A stretch of DNA of 21,203 nucleotides from Deltaproteobacteria bacterium (GTDB lineage Bacteria > Desulfobacterota > Desulfuromonadia > Desulfuromonadales > BM103), in assembly GCA_006226895.1 (NCBI GenBank), contig SBFN01000194.1, positions 1 through 21,203 of the forward strand, read 5' to 3'. A program made the translations under genes and the position numbers. A model generated the notes under the pieces. That model saw nothing but the letters and a program-made list of their open reading frames with translations. It searched no databases and was not told where the DNA came from. The first letter of the stretch is position 1, and each line of letters begins with the position of its first letter. Shown piece by piece: positions 1-8,457 of the stretch.

Positions 1-87
1 TTAACTGTCATCGTTACCCCATTTGTCATCTTTTACTTCCTCAACATGATCTTCCCTGCCTTCATGAAGGATGATGAAAGCCACTGA
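1..87 (+). CDS. C-terminal end of an unidentified membrane protein (5' partial)
   Basis: The first frame is open from the window edge to a TGA at 85-87 and encodes the last 28 residues of a protein. It starts LTVIVTPFVIFYFLNMIFPA and ends in a short charged tail (KDDESH). About 20 of these residues are hydrophobic with a central proline, as in a final transmembrane helix ending at the membrane surface. A strong terminator follows 28 bases downstream, which supports a real gene end. Too little is present to assign a family. It could be part of a membrane respiratory complex given the cytochrome downstream, but the terminator and the 416-base gap argue against one operon. Confidence 0.6.
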   Translation, partial: LTVIVTPFVIFYFLNMIFPAFMKDDESH

Positions 88-114
88 TTATTAGCTGAAT
101 TTGCCAGACAACCC

Positions 115-150
115 AAAGGCCAATCTCTTACGAGATTGGCCTTTTTATTT
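115..150 (+). terminator. Rho-independent terminator of the upstream partial gene
   Basis: A perfect 13-bp stem (AAAGGCCAATCTC at 115-127 with its complement at 132-144) closes a TTAC loop. The 3' arm runs into a T-rich stretch (CTTTTTATTTTT). It lies 28 bases after the stop of the membrane-protein tail, so it ends that transcript and isolates the next gene. Confidence 0.9.
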
Positions 151-353
151 TTAAAGAACGAAGTCGCAGGCTCTGATATTTACCTTCCGGACAATTAAAC
201 CTCTAGCCGCCGAGCCAGGTGAGGGCCGCCAGGCGATCTATGCAGGGCAAAGACTCCAAACAGGGCAAGGACCAGGACCATATAACTGCTTTTAAGACCA
301 TGCTGCTTTGAGTTTTTATAACACCCCCTAACCCCTCCTTTTCCCTTGTTTTT

Positions 354-391
354 TTTAGCCCTATTTGATAAATTTAGCCCTATTTGATAAA
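354..391. repeat. Exact 19-bp direct tandem repeat, two copies
   Basis: TTTAGCCCTATTTGATAAA occurs at 354-372 and again, without mismatch or gap, at 373-391. The unit is A/T-rich at both ends with a GCCC core. It lies about 112 bases upstream of the cytochrome start. Exact head-to-tail copies of about two helical turns are typical of paired regulator sites, but a recent slippage duplication would look the same. Confidence 0.85.
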
Positions 392-397
392 AATTCT

Positions 398-422
398 CCA
401 ATTAATCTTCTCTTTTAATTGG
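398..422. repeat. Inverted repeat CCAATTAA-N9-TTAATTGG
   Basis: Arms at 398-405 and 415-422 are perfectly complementary (8 bp) with a 9-base centre. The element sits just after the tandem repeat and just before the candidate -10 of the cytochrome gene. It could be an operator or a weak hairpin; there is no T-run to make it a terminator. Confidence 0.6.
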
Positions 423-503
423 GGCCGCCCACTCTTCCTAATATTCAGGCAGCTTTACTAGAGCCCTTTTTGCGGCCAATCTTAAATGAAACAGGAGCTA
501 CAC

Positions 504-1973
504 ATGGGTCAATTTGGCATGGTCAAGGATTTCTTCCTTGGCATCAGTCGCAGCCGCATCTCTCTTATCGGCAGCATGATCGTTACCGTCACGACACCCT
601 TTCTGCTGGCCTATATGTTGGCCGACACCATCTGGCACATAAAAAACCCTTACTTCGGTGCCGCCGTATACCTGGCCCTGGGACCGATCTTTCTAGGTGG
701 CCTGACAATGATTTTTGTCGGCGCTTTCTTTTTCCGTGGTGAGAGAGACGTTCACCTCTTCACCTTGCAATACCTGCGGAGATATTTCACAGAACCGGAC
801 ATGTTCGGCCGCTTGCGCAGGAATGTCTTTCTAATTGTTCTGCTGACATCGGTGAACTTTGCCGTGTTCAGCATGTTTCTGTACCGGGCCTACCATTACA
901 TGGAGTCAACCCAGTTCTGCGGCCAGTTCTGCCACACGGTTATGGCCCCTGAGCATACCGCCTACGAGAATTCACCACATTCTCGGGTGTCCTGTGTCGA
1001 GTGTCATATCGGCTCGGGTGCCGACTGGTTTGTAAAATCAAAGATTTCTGGCGCACGCGCACGGCAGTTGATTGCCGTAGCCACGGCAACCTACCCGACG
1101 CCTATCCAGACTCCGGTCCATGGTCTACGTCCAGCACGTGACACCTGTGAGGAATGTCATCGCCCCGAACTCTTCCATGGCGACAAGTTGAAAGTGACCA
1201 GGCGCTTCTTGCCTGACGAGAAAAACAGCACCGTCCACGACATTTTACTCATGAAAATAGGCAGCGCTGGCGACCGGACTCAGAGTTCACACGGAATTCA
1301 CTGGCACGTTGCGCCGGAGAACAAAATCACCTACCGGGCAACCGAGCATAACCGTATGGTGATCCCGGAAGTGACCCTGACCAAAGCTGACGGCACGACC
1401 ACCGTATTCCGCACCTCGGATGCGGATGAACTGCTTGCTGAAACAGGAACAGACGGCGACATGCGTGAAATGGACTGTATCGACTGCCATAACCGTCCGT
1501 CGCACATCTACCTGCAGCCTGACGATGCCATCGACCGCATGCTTGCCGAAGGTGACATTCCCCAAAAGCTTCCGTACATTAAACAACAGGCCCTTGAGTT
1601 TATCACAGCAGACTACGAAACCTCTGAAGCTGCTCGCCAAACAATCACAGACGGTCTCAGCCTTTGGTACAGGGAAAAGTATCCCGAGTTGATAGCCGAC
1701 AATCCGAAGTTACTTGCAAGAGCGATCGAGGGTGTTGTCAAAGCTTACTCTGACAACGTGTTCCCTGAAATGAAGGTAACCTGGGGAACCTACGTCAACC
1801 ACATCAATCATGGGCCTGACTTTGACATCGGCTGCTTCCGTTGCCACGACGACATGCACGAAAGCCCGGAGGGCAAAACAATTTCAGCCGACTGCAACAC
1901 CTGCCACACTCTGCTGGCCATCGAAGAGAAGAACCCTCAGATTCTTAAGACCCTGCAGGGAGAGGCCCTCTAA
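504..1973 (+). CDS. NapC/NirT-type inner-membrane multiheme cytochrome c (ImcH-like)
   Basis: This is a 489-residue membrane-anchored cytochrome. I chose ATG 504 rather than 486 because AGGAG lies six bases upstream of it. Three hydrophobic helices (about 21-43, 51-77, 107-127) precede the heme region. Six heme sites are visible: C139-GQF-CH (a CX3CH variant) and CXXCH at C164, C215, C325, C444 and C464. The first site is followed by TVMAPE and then the conserved CVECH segment, typical of NapC/NrfH-type quinol-oxidising cytochromes. Proteins of this plan take electrons from menaquinol at the inner membrane and pass them to periplasmic cytochromes. Three N-terminal helices and this length resemble Geobacter ImcH, which is needed for reduction of high-potential acceptors. 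I recall seven heme motifs for ImcH and see six here, so orthology is not claimed. The gene is monocistronic, bounded by terminators. Confidence 0.9.
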   Translation: MGQFGMVKDFFLGISRSRISLIGSMIVTVTTPFLLAYMLADTIWHIKNPYFGAAVYLALGPIFLGGLTMIFVGAFFFRGERDVHLFTLQYLRRYFTEPDMFGRLRRNVFLIVLLTSVNFAVFSMFLYRAYHYMESTQFCGQFCHTVMAPEHTAYENSPHSRVSCVECHIGSGADWFVKSKISGARARQLIAVATATYPTPIQTPVHGLRPARDTCEECHRPELFHGDKLKVTRRFLPDEKNSTVHDILLMKIGSAGDRTQSSHGIHWHVAPENKITYRATEHNRMVIPEVTLTKADGTTTVFRTSDADELLAETGTDGDMREMDCIDCHNRPSHIYLQPDDAIDRMLAEGDIPQKLPYIKQQALEFITADYETSEAARQTITDGLSLWYREKYPELIADNPKLLARAIEGVVKAYSDNVFPEMKVTWGTYVNHINHGPDFDIGCFRCHDDMHESPEGKTISADCNTCHTLLAIEEKNPQILKTLQGEAL

Positions 1974-1990
1974 AGAAACTTCTCAAGAGC

Positions 1991-2038
1991 AAACCAAAAG
2001 GGCAGGCCCGATATCGGGTCTGCCCTTTTGGTTTTGTA
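1991..2038 (+). terminator. Long, perfect hairpin terminator of the cytochrome gene
   Basis: 1991-2034 folds on itself around 2012/2013. AAACCAAAAGGGCAG pairs with CTGCCCTTTTGGTTT, and the inner CCCGATATCGGG continues the stem with one G-T pair, giving about 20 bp of stem. The 3' side ends in GGTTTTG. It starts 17 bases after the cytochrome stop. Because its outer pairs are A/T it may also act on the convergent ubiD transcript. A second small inverted repeat (GAGTTCT 2052-2058 / AGAACTC 2084-2090) lies between it and the end of ubiD. Confidence 0.9.
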
Positions 2039-2098
2039 AACTTAATATTCCGAGTTCTGATAGGTCATCACCTCTTCGTATGAAGAACTCATGCATCT

Positions 2099-3937
2099 TT
2101 AAATCAGACCATGAAGGACTCCACCGGCAACACCGAGTTCATCGACGCGTCTTTCAACGGCAGGATCATCTTCCAGGGGTGGCGCATGAAAACTTTTACG
2201 CCGGGCATCGATCACCAGGCTGCCGTGACAACCCCAGTGCTTAACCCGGGTAAAAGACTCGATGCCCTCGAGATCACTCGCCGGGGCTGAGCGGGTGAAG
2301 GCGACCCAGAGCAGGTTATGCAGAGTACGGGCAGAGAATTCGGAGTCGTCGACAATCACCAGCAACGGGAAATCATTGATCTCGTCATCCTGTGTGTAAG
2401 AGCGACAAAAGGCGGTAAGATCTGCAGCCGGAGCACCACGTTCTCCCTGCCAGGCCTCGCCCTGTACGACCAACAGCCCCGGCGCAGCGACCTGCGGCCT
2501 GGAAAAGCCAGCAGGAAGGCGTAAGTTGTCGGGAATGACCGTTGGCAGGGTCCGGCGGATCGGCCCGGAAGCAGCCATCACCACCTTTGAACCAGCATTC
2601 AGACCCTCTCCGGAGTAATCGAGAGTATCGATCGTCGTGCGGGTTTGAAAGTGCAGGTCCCGCCGCCAATCAATCCGTGACAAAAGTGACTGTAAAAACG
2701 CTTCGATATCGTGAATATCCAGCTGCGGTTGGTCGGCTTCGTTAACAATCATCAGGTACTTGGCCAGCGACAGCTGACCTTGACCCAGCAAGGCGTTGGC
2801 CTGTGTGAGCAGTTCCTGCGGTTCGGAATTTTCAACGTACGGAAGGTAACGCTCACTGCCGATAGCAAGCAAGAGAGGATGAACACCGGCGGCATCGACA
2901 GCATGCACAGCACGAACGCCCGGCACCAAGTCAGGAATAGCGGCCCCCGTCATCTCATGGATCAAGGCTCCGAAAGTGGTGTCTTCCTGAGGCGGTCGTC
3001 CAACGGTCGTGAAGGGCCAGATTGCGCCAGGACGATGAAAAACCTGGGAGACCTTCATCACAGGGAAATCGTGAGCCAGGCTATAATACCCGAGATGGTC
3101 GCCGAAAGGGCCCTCCGGACGAATTTCGCCGGGGAGGATATGCCCCGACAGGCAAAAATCCACTTCTGCAGGAGCAAGCAGACCGTTAGGTGTCTTTACC
3201 ACCGACAGACGATGGCCTCCGAGTAAGCCGGCAAAGGCCAACTCCGGCATTCCTTCAGGCAACGGCATAACAGCAGCCAGGCTCAAACTCGGCGGACCAC
3301 CGACAAAGACATTGACCGGCAACGGCTGGCCTTGCTCCAGAGCAGCCGCGTGGTGGACTCCGATACCGCGATGGATCTGGTAATGCAGACCGGCTTCATC
3401 TTCGGCGTAGTCGCCCCCGGAGATCTGCACACGGTACATACCGAGATTGGAACCACGCCAACTTCGTTTACCAGGGTCCTCACTGTAAACCTGAGGCAGA
3501 GTTATAAAAGCGCCACCGTCATCAGGCCATGAAACAAGCTGCGGGAGCTGTGCCAGGGTTGTAGCATGCTGCAGCGCGGGCCCACTCGCCGTCGTTTTTG
3601 GCAGGAGGTGCCAGGCATGCCGAGCAAGGCCGAGCGATGCACCGAGTTCGCGAAAAGCCACTGCAGGATCGACTTTGATATCGACCAGTCGCTCTATTGC
3701 CGGCAAAGTATCCCGAAACAGGTACCGTGCACGCTCAAGAGTACCAAACAAGTTCCCCAACATCGGAAAATCACAACCTTTGACACAGGTAAAGAGCAAA
3801 GCCGGACCACCAGCGGCATAAACCCGGCGCTGAATAGAACCAATTTCCAGATGCGGATCAACCTCGACATCAATACGTTTGAGCTGCCCCGTTCTTTCCA
3901 GAGCAGTGACAGTCTCTTGCAGATTTCGATAACCCAT
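2099..3937 (-). CDS. ubiD: UbiD-family (prenylated-FMN) decarboxylase, probably for menaquinone synthesis
   Basis: This 612-residue protein belongs to the UbiD family, which removes carboxyl groups from aromatic acids using prenylated FMN made by UbiX. NLGMYRVQ (N164, R169) and EGPFGDHLGYY (E275, D280) match the conserved active-site segments. By known family alignment, R169-E275-D280 correspond to the Arg-Glu-Glu/Asp catalytic triad. N164, one of H185/H189 and E232 fit the metal ligands. It is about 115 residues longer than E. coli UbiD, as are several UbiD relatives of anaerobes and the MqnL branch of the futalosine pathway. A role in menaquinone synthesis is therefore likely but not proven; another aromatic substrate is possible. 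It is convergent with the cytochrome gene and divergent from the small membrane protein, with its own promoter. No UbiX partner is in the window. The Shine-Dalgarno is weak (AGGT 13 bases upstream). Confidence 0.88.
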   Translation of the reverse strand: MGYRNLQETVTALERTGQLKRIDVEVDPHLEIGSIQRRVYAAGGPALLFTCVKGCDFPMLGNLFGTLERARYLFRDTLPAIERLVDIKVDPAVAFRELGASLGLARHAWHLLPKTTASGPALQHATTLAQLPQLVSWPDDGGAFITLPQVYSEDPGKRSWRGSNLGMYRVQISGGDYAEDEAGLHYQIHRGIGVHHAAALEQGQPLPVNVFVGGPPSLSLAAVMPLPEGMPELAFAGLLGGHRLSVVKTPNGLLAPAEVDFCLSGHILPGEIRPEGPFGDHLGYYSLAHDFPVMKVSQVFHRPGAIWPFTTVGRPPQEDTTFGALIHEMTGAAIPDLVPGVRAVHAVDAAGVHPLLLAIGSERYLPYVENSEPQELLTQANALLGQGQLSLAKYLMIVNEADQPQLDIHDIEAFLQSLLSRIDWRRDLHFQTRTTIDTLDYSGEGLNAGSKVVMAASGPIRRTLPTVIPDNLRLPAGFSRPQVAAPGLLVVQGEAWQGERGAPAADLTAFCRSYTQDDEINDFPLLVIVDDSEFSARTLHNLLWVAFTRSAPASDLEGIESFTRVKHWGCHGSLVIDARRKSFHAPPLEDDPAVERRVDELGVAGGVLHGLI

Positions 3938-3993
3938 GGTGAATAGATGACCTAAATTGAAGGTTGGCAGGGAAAGTACACAGTGACCGCACC

Positions 3994-4022
3994 ATTGTAC
4001 CCAGAGTCTTTAACGAAGACAA
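3994..4022 (-). promoter_or_regulatory. Sigma-70-type promoter for ubiD
   Basis: On the minus strand, TTGTCT (4022-4017) and TACAAT (3999-3994) are separated by 17 bases. That is 4 of 6 and 5 of 6 matches to the -35 and -10 consensus. Transcription would begin near 3987, leaving a leader of about 50 bases before ATG 3937. The call rests on sequence match and position only. Confidence 0.55.
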
Positions 4023-4070
4023 AAACTTTCTAAATTCAAGCAGGTGGTGGCCTAAACAGACCAATTCCCT

Positions 4071-4076
4071 TATACT
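4071..4076 (+). promoter_or_regulatory. Possible -10 element very close to the small membrane-protein start
   Basis: TATACT ends seven bases before ATG 4084, so initiation would fall at or within a base or two of the start codon. No Shine-Dalgarno is visible before this ATG and the -35 position (TGGCCT) is poor. A leaderless transcript is one explanation; an unrelated chance match is the other. Confidence 0.3.
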
Positions 4077-4083
4077 TGCAGCA

Positions 4084-4440
4084 ATGAAGAATGAATGGCA
4101 GACTCAAATCAACGCTCCCCTGGAAAGTAATCTCAAAAAGCTGGCCATGCTCGTCTACGCGTTGCAGGCCGCCAGCCTGTTTACCGGCAGTCTGACCCTG
4201 TTTGCCGGAGTCATCATCAACTATGTGCGCATGGACGATGTTAAAGGAAGCTGGATCGAAAGCCACTTCCGCTGGCAGACGAAAACCTTCTGGTACTCAC
4301 TGGTCTGGATGGTGATCGGTGGCGTGACCGTAATTTTCCTGGTCGGCTGGGTGATTCTGTTGGCAGTCTCGATCTGGGTTATCTACCGCATCGTCAAAGG
4401 CTGGGTTTACCTTGGTGAAAACCGGCCCATGCCTTCCTGA
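4084..4440 (+). CDS. Small DUF4870-like integral membrane protein
   Basis: The predicted protein has 118 residues. The conserved pattern INYVRMDDVKGSWIESHFRW (44-63), followed by a hydrophobic TFWYSLVWMVIGG stretch and the ending YRIVKGWVYLGENRPM, matches a widespread family of small proteobacterial membrane proteins of unknown function (DUF4870-like). Hydrophobic segments lie at about 20-47 and 69-103, the latter long enough for two helices. The loop with the SHFRW motif joins them. An upstream in-frame ATG at 3964 would add 40 residues that are not hydrophobic and not family-like, so ATG 4084 is preferred although it lacks a clear ribosome site. The gene diverges from ubiD and converges on uvrB with a 32-base gap that shows no obvious terminator. 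Confidence 0.78.
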   Translation: MKNEWQTQINAPLESNLKKLAMLVYALQAASLFTGSLTLFAGVIINYVRMDDVKGSWIESHFRWQTKTFWYSLVWMVIGGVTVIFLVGWVILLAVSIWVIYRIVKGWVYLGENRPMPS

Positions 4441-4472
4441 CACCGCCCATAGTGCAGGTCAAGCAAGCCCCC

Positions 4473-6467
4473 CTAACTACGCAGAGCCAGGTCCTGCTTT
4501 TCTAGAAGCAAAATTCGATCGCGAAGTTCTGCGGCCTTTTCAAATTCAAGGTCCGCGGCTGCCTGCAGCATCTCTGCACGCAAACGTTTTATCTCTGCAT
4601 TCAAATCTGCCTGAGAGCCATATTCGGCAAGAGCTTCGGCAGCCATGCTTTCCGGGGTGACCTCCGAAGAAAGAAGATCCAGGATCGAACGGAAAGATTT
4701 ACGAACAGTCTCCGGAGTGATGCCATGCTTTTCATTGTAAAGCAACTGGGTCGTTCGGCGTCTCTCGGTCTCATCGAGGCAGGCTTGCATAGAACGGGTG
4801 ACCTTGTCTGCATACATGATCACTCGCCCGTCGACGTTGCGTGCGGCACGACCACAGGTCTGGATCAGGGACCGGGTGCTGCGTAAAAAACCCTCCTTGT
4901 CGGCGTCGAGGATAGCGACCAGCTTAACCTCCGGGATATCCAGACCTTCCCGCAGCAAGTTGATGCCAACCAGGACATCGAAGACGCCCTGGCGCAGATC
5001 GCGAATAATACGAATACGCTCAACGGTGTCGATATCGGAATGCAGGTAGCGGCAGCGGATTCCGACTTCATCGAGGTAACCGGTCAGGTCCTCTGCCATT
5101 CGTTTGGTTAGCGTGGTGACCAGAACACGGCCCTTTGCTACAACCACCCGGCGCAGCTCGTGGAGTAAATCATCCACTTGGCTGATGGCGGGCCGGACCT
5201 CAACCGGAGGGTCGACCAGGCCGGTGGGGCGAACAATCTGCTCGACGACCACGCCAGCCGCTTGCGTCAGTTCATAATCACCGGGAGTTGCTGAAGCATA
5301 GACGGTCGGGATCTTCTTGTCGCTGAACTCATCAAACGTCAGAGGCCGGTTATCCAGAGCAGAGGGCAGGCGAAAGCCGTACTCAACCAGGGTACTTTTA
5401 CGGCTGCGATCGCCGCGATACATGCCGCCGATCTGCGATACAGTCACATGGCTTTCATCGATAAAAAGCAACGCATCGTCGGGGAAGTAATCAAAAAGAG
5501 TAGCCGGCGGTGATCCCGCCTGACGACGATCGAGATAACGTGAATAATTTTCGATCCCCTGACAGAAACCCATCTCCTCCATCATTTCTATATCAAAAAG
5601 GGTGCGCTGCTCAATTCGCTGAGCTTCAATCAGTCGGTTTTGTCCACGCAAGAGCTGAATCCGCTCACGCAACTCCTCCTGAATCTCACGAATAGCCTGA
5701 TCCAGTGTCGGTTTGGTGGCAACATAATGACTGGCAGGAAAAATAGCCGTCGACGGAAGCTGATCAATGACCTTGCCCCGCAGTGGATCAACCTCACTGA
5801 TTGTTTCTATCTCGTCACCAAAAAACTCGATACGCAGAGCACGGTCTTCCTCGTAGGCAGGGAAGATTTCCACCGTATCACCGCGGACACGGAAGGTGCC
5901 GCGGTGGAAATCGACATCATTGCGAGTGTACTGGATATCGATCAGACGACGCAGCAGCTGGTTGCGATCGAGCTCCATTCCCTGTTCAAGACGGATCAGA
6001 AGGCCATGATAAGCCTCCGGTGAACCAAGGCCGTAGATACAGGAAACCGATGCGACGATTAATACATCGCGCCGTGTCAGCAGGCTGCGTGTCGCACTGT
6101 GGCGCAGCTTGTCGATCTCTTCATTGATCGAGGAGTCTTTTTCGATAAAAGTGTCAGTGGTGGGAACGTAGGCTTCAGGTTGGTAATAGTCGTAGTAGGA
6201 GACGAAATATTCGACGGCATTGTCGGGAAAGAGCTCTTTAAACTCGCCATAAAGCTGGGCGGCCAAAGTCTTGTTCGGTGCCAGCACCAGCGTTGGTCGC
6301 TGCACGGCCATGACAACATTGGCCATGGTAAAGGTTTTGCCCGAGCCGGTAACACCGAGCAGCACCTGATGTTGATCACCACGCCGAACTCCGGCAACCA
6401 GCTCTTCGATCGCCTGTGGCTGATCACCCTGTGGTGTGTAATCGGTCTTTAAAACAAATTTGGCCAT
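4473..6467 (-). CDS. uvrB: Excinuclease ABC subunit B
   Basis: The 664-residue protein is a full-length UvrB, the DNA-damage-verifying helicase-like subunit of nucleotide excision repair. It loads from UvrA and recruits UvrC. The Walker A motif GVTGSGKT is at 38-45. [12 protein letters not shown] (91-102) is the beta-hairpin that inserts between DNA strands. IDESHVT is the Walker B box. Helicase motifs follow ([30 protein letters not shown]). The C-terminus carries a UVR domain ([11 protein letters not shown]) used to bind UvrC. It starts 34 bases after the response-regulator gene and no strong ribosome site precedes ATG 6467. It is the last gene of the minus-strand run and may be translated from a message shared with the upstream genes. 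Confidence 0.97.
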   Translation of the reverse strand: MAKFVLKTDYTPQGDQPQAIEELVAGVRRGDQHQVLLGVTGSGKTFTMANVVMAVQRPTLVLAPNKTLAAQLYGEFKELFPDNAVEYFVSYYDYYQPEAYVPTTDTFIEKDSSINEEIDKLRHSATRSLLTRRDVLIVASVSCIYGLGSPEAYHGLLIRLEQGMELDRNQLLRRLIDIQYTRNDVDFHRGTFRVRGDTVEIFPAYEEDRALRIEFFGDEIETISEVDPLRGKVIDQLPSTAIFPASHYVATKPTLDQAIREIQEELRERIQLLRGQNRLIEAQRIEQRTLFDIEMMEEMGFCQGIENYSRYLDRRQAGSPPATLFDYFPDDALLFIDESHVTVSQIGGMYRGDRSRKSTLVEYGFRLPSALDNRPLTFDEFSDKKIPTVYASATPGDYELTQAAGVVVEQIVRPTGLVDPPVEVRPAISQVDDLLHELRRVVVAKGRVLVTTLTKRMAEDLTGYLDEVGIRCRYLHSDIDTVERIRIIRDLRQGVFDVLVGINLLREGLDIPEVKLVAILDADKEGFLRSTRSLIQTCGRAARNVDGRVIMYADKVTRSMQACLDETERRRTTQLLYNEKHGITPETVRKSFRSILDLLSSEVTPESMAAEALAEYGSQADLNAEIKRLRAEMLQAAADLEFEKAAELRDRILLLEKQDLALRS

Positions 6468-6501
6468 ACGTTAAGACCGATGGCGCTTTGCCGAGGATTA
6501 A

Positions 6502-6870
6502 TCAGGAGCCGAGAACGATCTGGAGAATGGTCTTCAGCTGCACCTCTTTAACCGGCTTACGCAAAAACGTTGAGATGCCGACCTGCTTGGCTTCGGCGAT
6601 TTTCGCTTCATCCTCTTCCGAAGAGAGCATGACAATCGGCACAAATTTACAGTTGGGCATCTGCTTTGCGGTTTGTACAAAGGCAATGCCATCCATAACC
6701 GGCATGGTCAGATCGGTAATGATCAGATCATAGCGGTTGGCTTCCAGTAACTCGCAGCCCTGTTGGCCATCATCAGCCGTGGTTACTTCGTAACCGAGAT
6801 CAACCAGCATATCATCGAGAACTGCCAGGACCGATGGTGAATCATCGACGATCAATATCTTTTTTGCCAT
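6502..6870 (-). CDS. Single-domain CheY-like response regulator
   Basis: The 122 residues form one receiver domain with no output domain. The acidic pair D9/D10, phospho-acceptor D53 in ITDLTMPVMDG, S83 in VMLSS and K105 in LRKPV are all in place, so it should be phosphorylated normally. ATG 6870 is used because a GGAG ribosome site stands just upstream; an ATG four codons earlier would overlap it. It lies 29 bases after cysS and 34 before uvrB, on the same strand as the chemosensory cluster upstream. It is the only free receiver protein in the window and so a candidate phosphate acceptor for the CheA hybrid, but cysS separates them. The alternative is service to a remote kinase. Confidence 0.92.
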   Translation of the reverse strand: MAKKILIVDDSPSVLAVLDDMLVDLGYEVTTADDGQQGCELLEANRYDLIITDLTMPVMDGIAFVQTAKQMPNCKFVPIVMLSSEEDEAKIAEAKQVGISTFLRKPVKEVQLKTILQIVLGS

Positions 6871-6899
6871 AAAGCACTCCAACCCATAAAATTTTGCAA

Positions 6900-8372
6900 T
6901 TATTTCATTTTCCAGGTCGTACCTTCTGGACCATCGAGCAACTGTATTCCCTTGGCAGCCAGGTCATCACGAATCTGGTCCGACCTGGCGAAATCCTTAT
7001 TCGCCCGGGCTTCACGACGTTCCACGATCAAGCTTTCGATCTCTTCGGCGCTCAACCCCGATTCCGACAGACCTTCCTGGGCGCTCCGTGCCAGCCAGGC
7101 AGAAGGCTCAGAAACAAAGAGGCCAAGCACGTCACCGAGACGCAACAGATCGTCACGACCCCGGCCAAGGATTTCCTGCAAACGGCCCTGCAGGGTACTT
7201 TCTTCAGCCAGGATGCGATTGATCGCGCGCACGGCGTCAAACATGTGGCCAATCGCCAGAGCCGTATTAAAGTCATCATCCATTGCCGTGCGGAATCGCT
7301 CTTCGAGCTGAGTCAGGCGTGCCACAGGTTCAGCCAGTGCCTCCGGAACAGCTCCTTGCGGGGCCCCCTTATCAGCCTTGGCCAAAGATTTGTCGAGCTG
7401 TGCCAGCGCTTCATAAAAACGGGTCAGACCGAGACGTGATTCCTCGAGATTCTGATCAGAGAAATCGATCGGCGAGCGGTAATGAGAGGTCAGATTAAAG
7501 AACCTGACCACCTCGGCATCATAGCTTTTCAGAATATCGCGAATCGTAAAAAAATTGCCGAGCGACTTGCTCATCTTCTCCTGGTTGACATTGACAAAAC
7601 CGTTATGCAACCAGTATTTGACAAAAGGCTTACCGGAAGCACCCTCTGACTGGGCAATCTCATTCTCGTGATGCGGGAAGATCAGGTCGCGACCGCCACC
7701 GTGAATATCAAAAGTCTCGCCGAGCAGGGCCGAACTCATGGCAGAACATTCAATATGCCAGCCGGGGCGACCGGCCCCCCAGGGCGATTCCCAACTCGGC
7801 TCACCGGGCTTGGCCGCCTTCCAGAGCGCAAAATCCATCGGATTTCTCTTCAACTCACCCGGAGCAATCCGCGCCCCGGCCTGCATCTCTTCCATGTTTC
7901 GCTTGGAGAGTTTCAGGTAGGAGGGAAACTTGTCGACACTGTAATAAACATCACCGGCCGATTCGTAGGCCATACCCTTGGCGATCAGGCCTTGAACTAA
8001 AGTGATGATCTGCGCTATGTGCTCGGTTGCCTTGGGCTCATGGGTCGGCTTGCGCAAACCAAGGGCCACCATATCTTCATCAAAGGCCTCGATGAACTCT
8101 TCCGAAAGGGCCTGGCTGGTGATACCGCGTTCATTGGCACGGGCAATAATCTTATCGTCAACGTCCGTGTAGTTACGAACGTAAGTCACATCATAATTGC
8201 TGTACTGCAGGTAGCGGTAAACAATATCGAAAACGATGTTGGCCCTGGCGTGACCGATATGACAGTAATCGTAGACCGTCACCCCACAGACATACATCCC
8301 CACCTTATTGGGCACAAGTGGCTGGAATTCTTCTTTTTTACCTGACAATGTATTGTAAACACGCAATGACAT
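6900..8372 (-). CDS. cysS: Cysteinyl-tRNA synthetase
   Basis: The 490-residue class I synthetase charges tRNA-Cys in the cytoplasm. The ATP-binding HIGH motif is at 38-41 (HIGHAR) and KMSKS at 266-270. Zinc ligands C29, C209, H234 and E238 match the E. coli pattern. [20 protein letters not shown] is the family signature. The length is slightly above E. coli CysRS. ATG 8372 has GGAGAAGAG just upstream. The gene follows cheB after 85 bases that contain a small hairpin (8395-8412) without a T-run, so read-through from the che genes is possible. It precedes the response regulator by 29 bases. Confidence 0.97.
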   Translation of the reverse strand: MSLRVYNTLSGKKEEFQPLVPNKVGMYVCGVTVYDYCHIGHARANIVFDIVYRYLQYSNYDVTYVRNYTDVDDKIIARANERGITSQALSEEFIEAFDEDMVALGLRKPTHEPKATEHIAQIITLVQGLIAKGMAYESAGDVYYSVDKFPSYLKLSKRNMEEMQAGARIAPGELKRNPMDFALWKAAKPGEPSWESPWGAGRPGWHIECSAMSSALLGETFDIHGGGRDLIFPHHENEIAQSEGASGKPFVKYWLHNGFVNVNQEKMSKSLGNFFTIRDILKSYDAEVVRFFNLTSHYRSPIDFSDQNLEESRLGLTRFYEALAQLDKSLAKADKGAPQGAVPEALAEPVARLTQLEERFRTAMDDDFNTALAIGHMFDAVRAINRILAEESTLQGRLQEILGRGRDDLLRLGDVLGLFVSEPSAWLARSAQEGLSESGLSAEEIESLIVERREARANKDFARSDQIRDDLAAKGIQLLDGPEGTTWKMK

Positions 8373-8457
8373 AAGCTCTTCTCCAGAATCTTGTCACTCT
8401 TGCTCGAGAGTGCCCGCACTTCATATCACAGAACCGGCGACAGGAAAAGGGGCTCTG

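Larger units (their letters stand above)
151..503. other. Long non-coding leader/intergenic stretch before the multiheme cytochrome gene
   Basis: No convincing gene is seen in either strand of this stretch. It holds a GC-rich part (about 205-280, with short reiterations such as CAGGGCAA at 242 and 260). A polypyrimidine tract follows (about 322-359, CCCCCTAACCCCTCC then T-rich), which is G-rich on the minus strand. Next come an exact 19-bp tandem repeat (354-391) and an inverted repeat (398-422). A TAATAT at 439-444 could serve as a -10 element for the cytochrome gene, with only a poor -35 (TAATTG, 416-421). That would give a leader of about 50 bases. The regulatory reading is inference. Confidence 0.5.

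Noticed and set aside
322..352. G-rich minus-strand tract as a G-quadruplex or a known dispersed intergenic repeat
   Set aside because: Runs of G are uneven and only some have three or more bases. It resembles CCCCCTAACCCC-type intergenic repeats seen in other genomes, but a genome-wide search is needed and one copy proves nothing.
195..401. A 68-codon minus-strand frame before the cytochrome gene
   Set aside because: It reads through the tandem repeat and the polypyrimidine tract, has no ribosome site and gives a low-complexity basic peptide.
486..503. ATG 486 as the start of the cytochrome gene
   Set aside because: The ribosome-binding site AGGAG lies after this ATG and is ideally spaced for ATG 504.
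2052..2090. GAGTTCT/AGAACTC inverted repeat downstream of ubiD as its terminator
   Set aside because: The loop is 25 bases long, an inner CTTC/GAAG competes with it, and there is no T-run. It is mentioned only as a weak structure.
8395..8412. Hairpin CACTCT-N6-AGAGTG between cheB and cysS as a terminator
   Set aside because: The stem is only six pairs and there is no T-run on the transcribed side.
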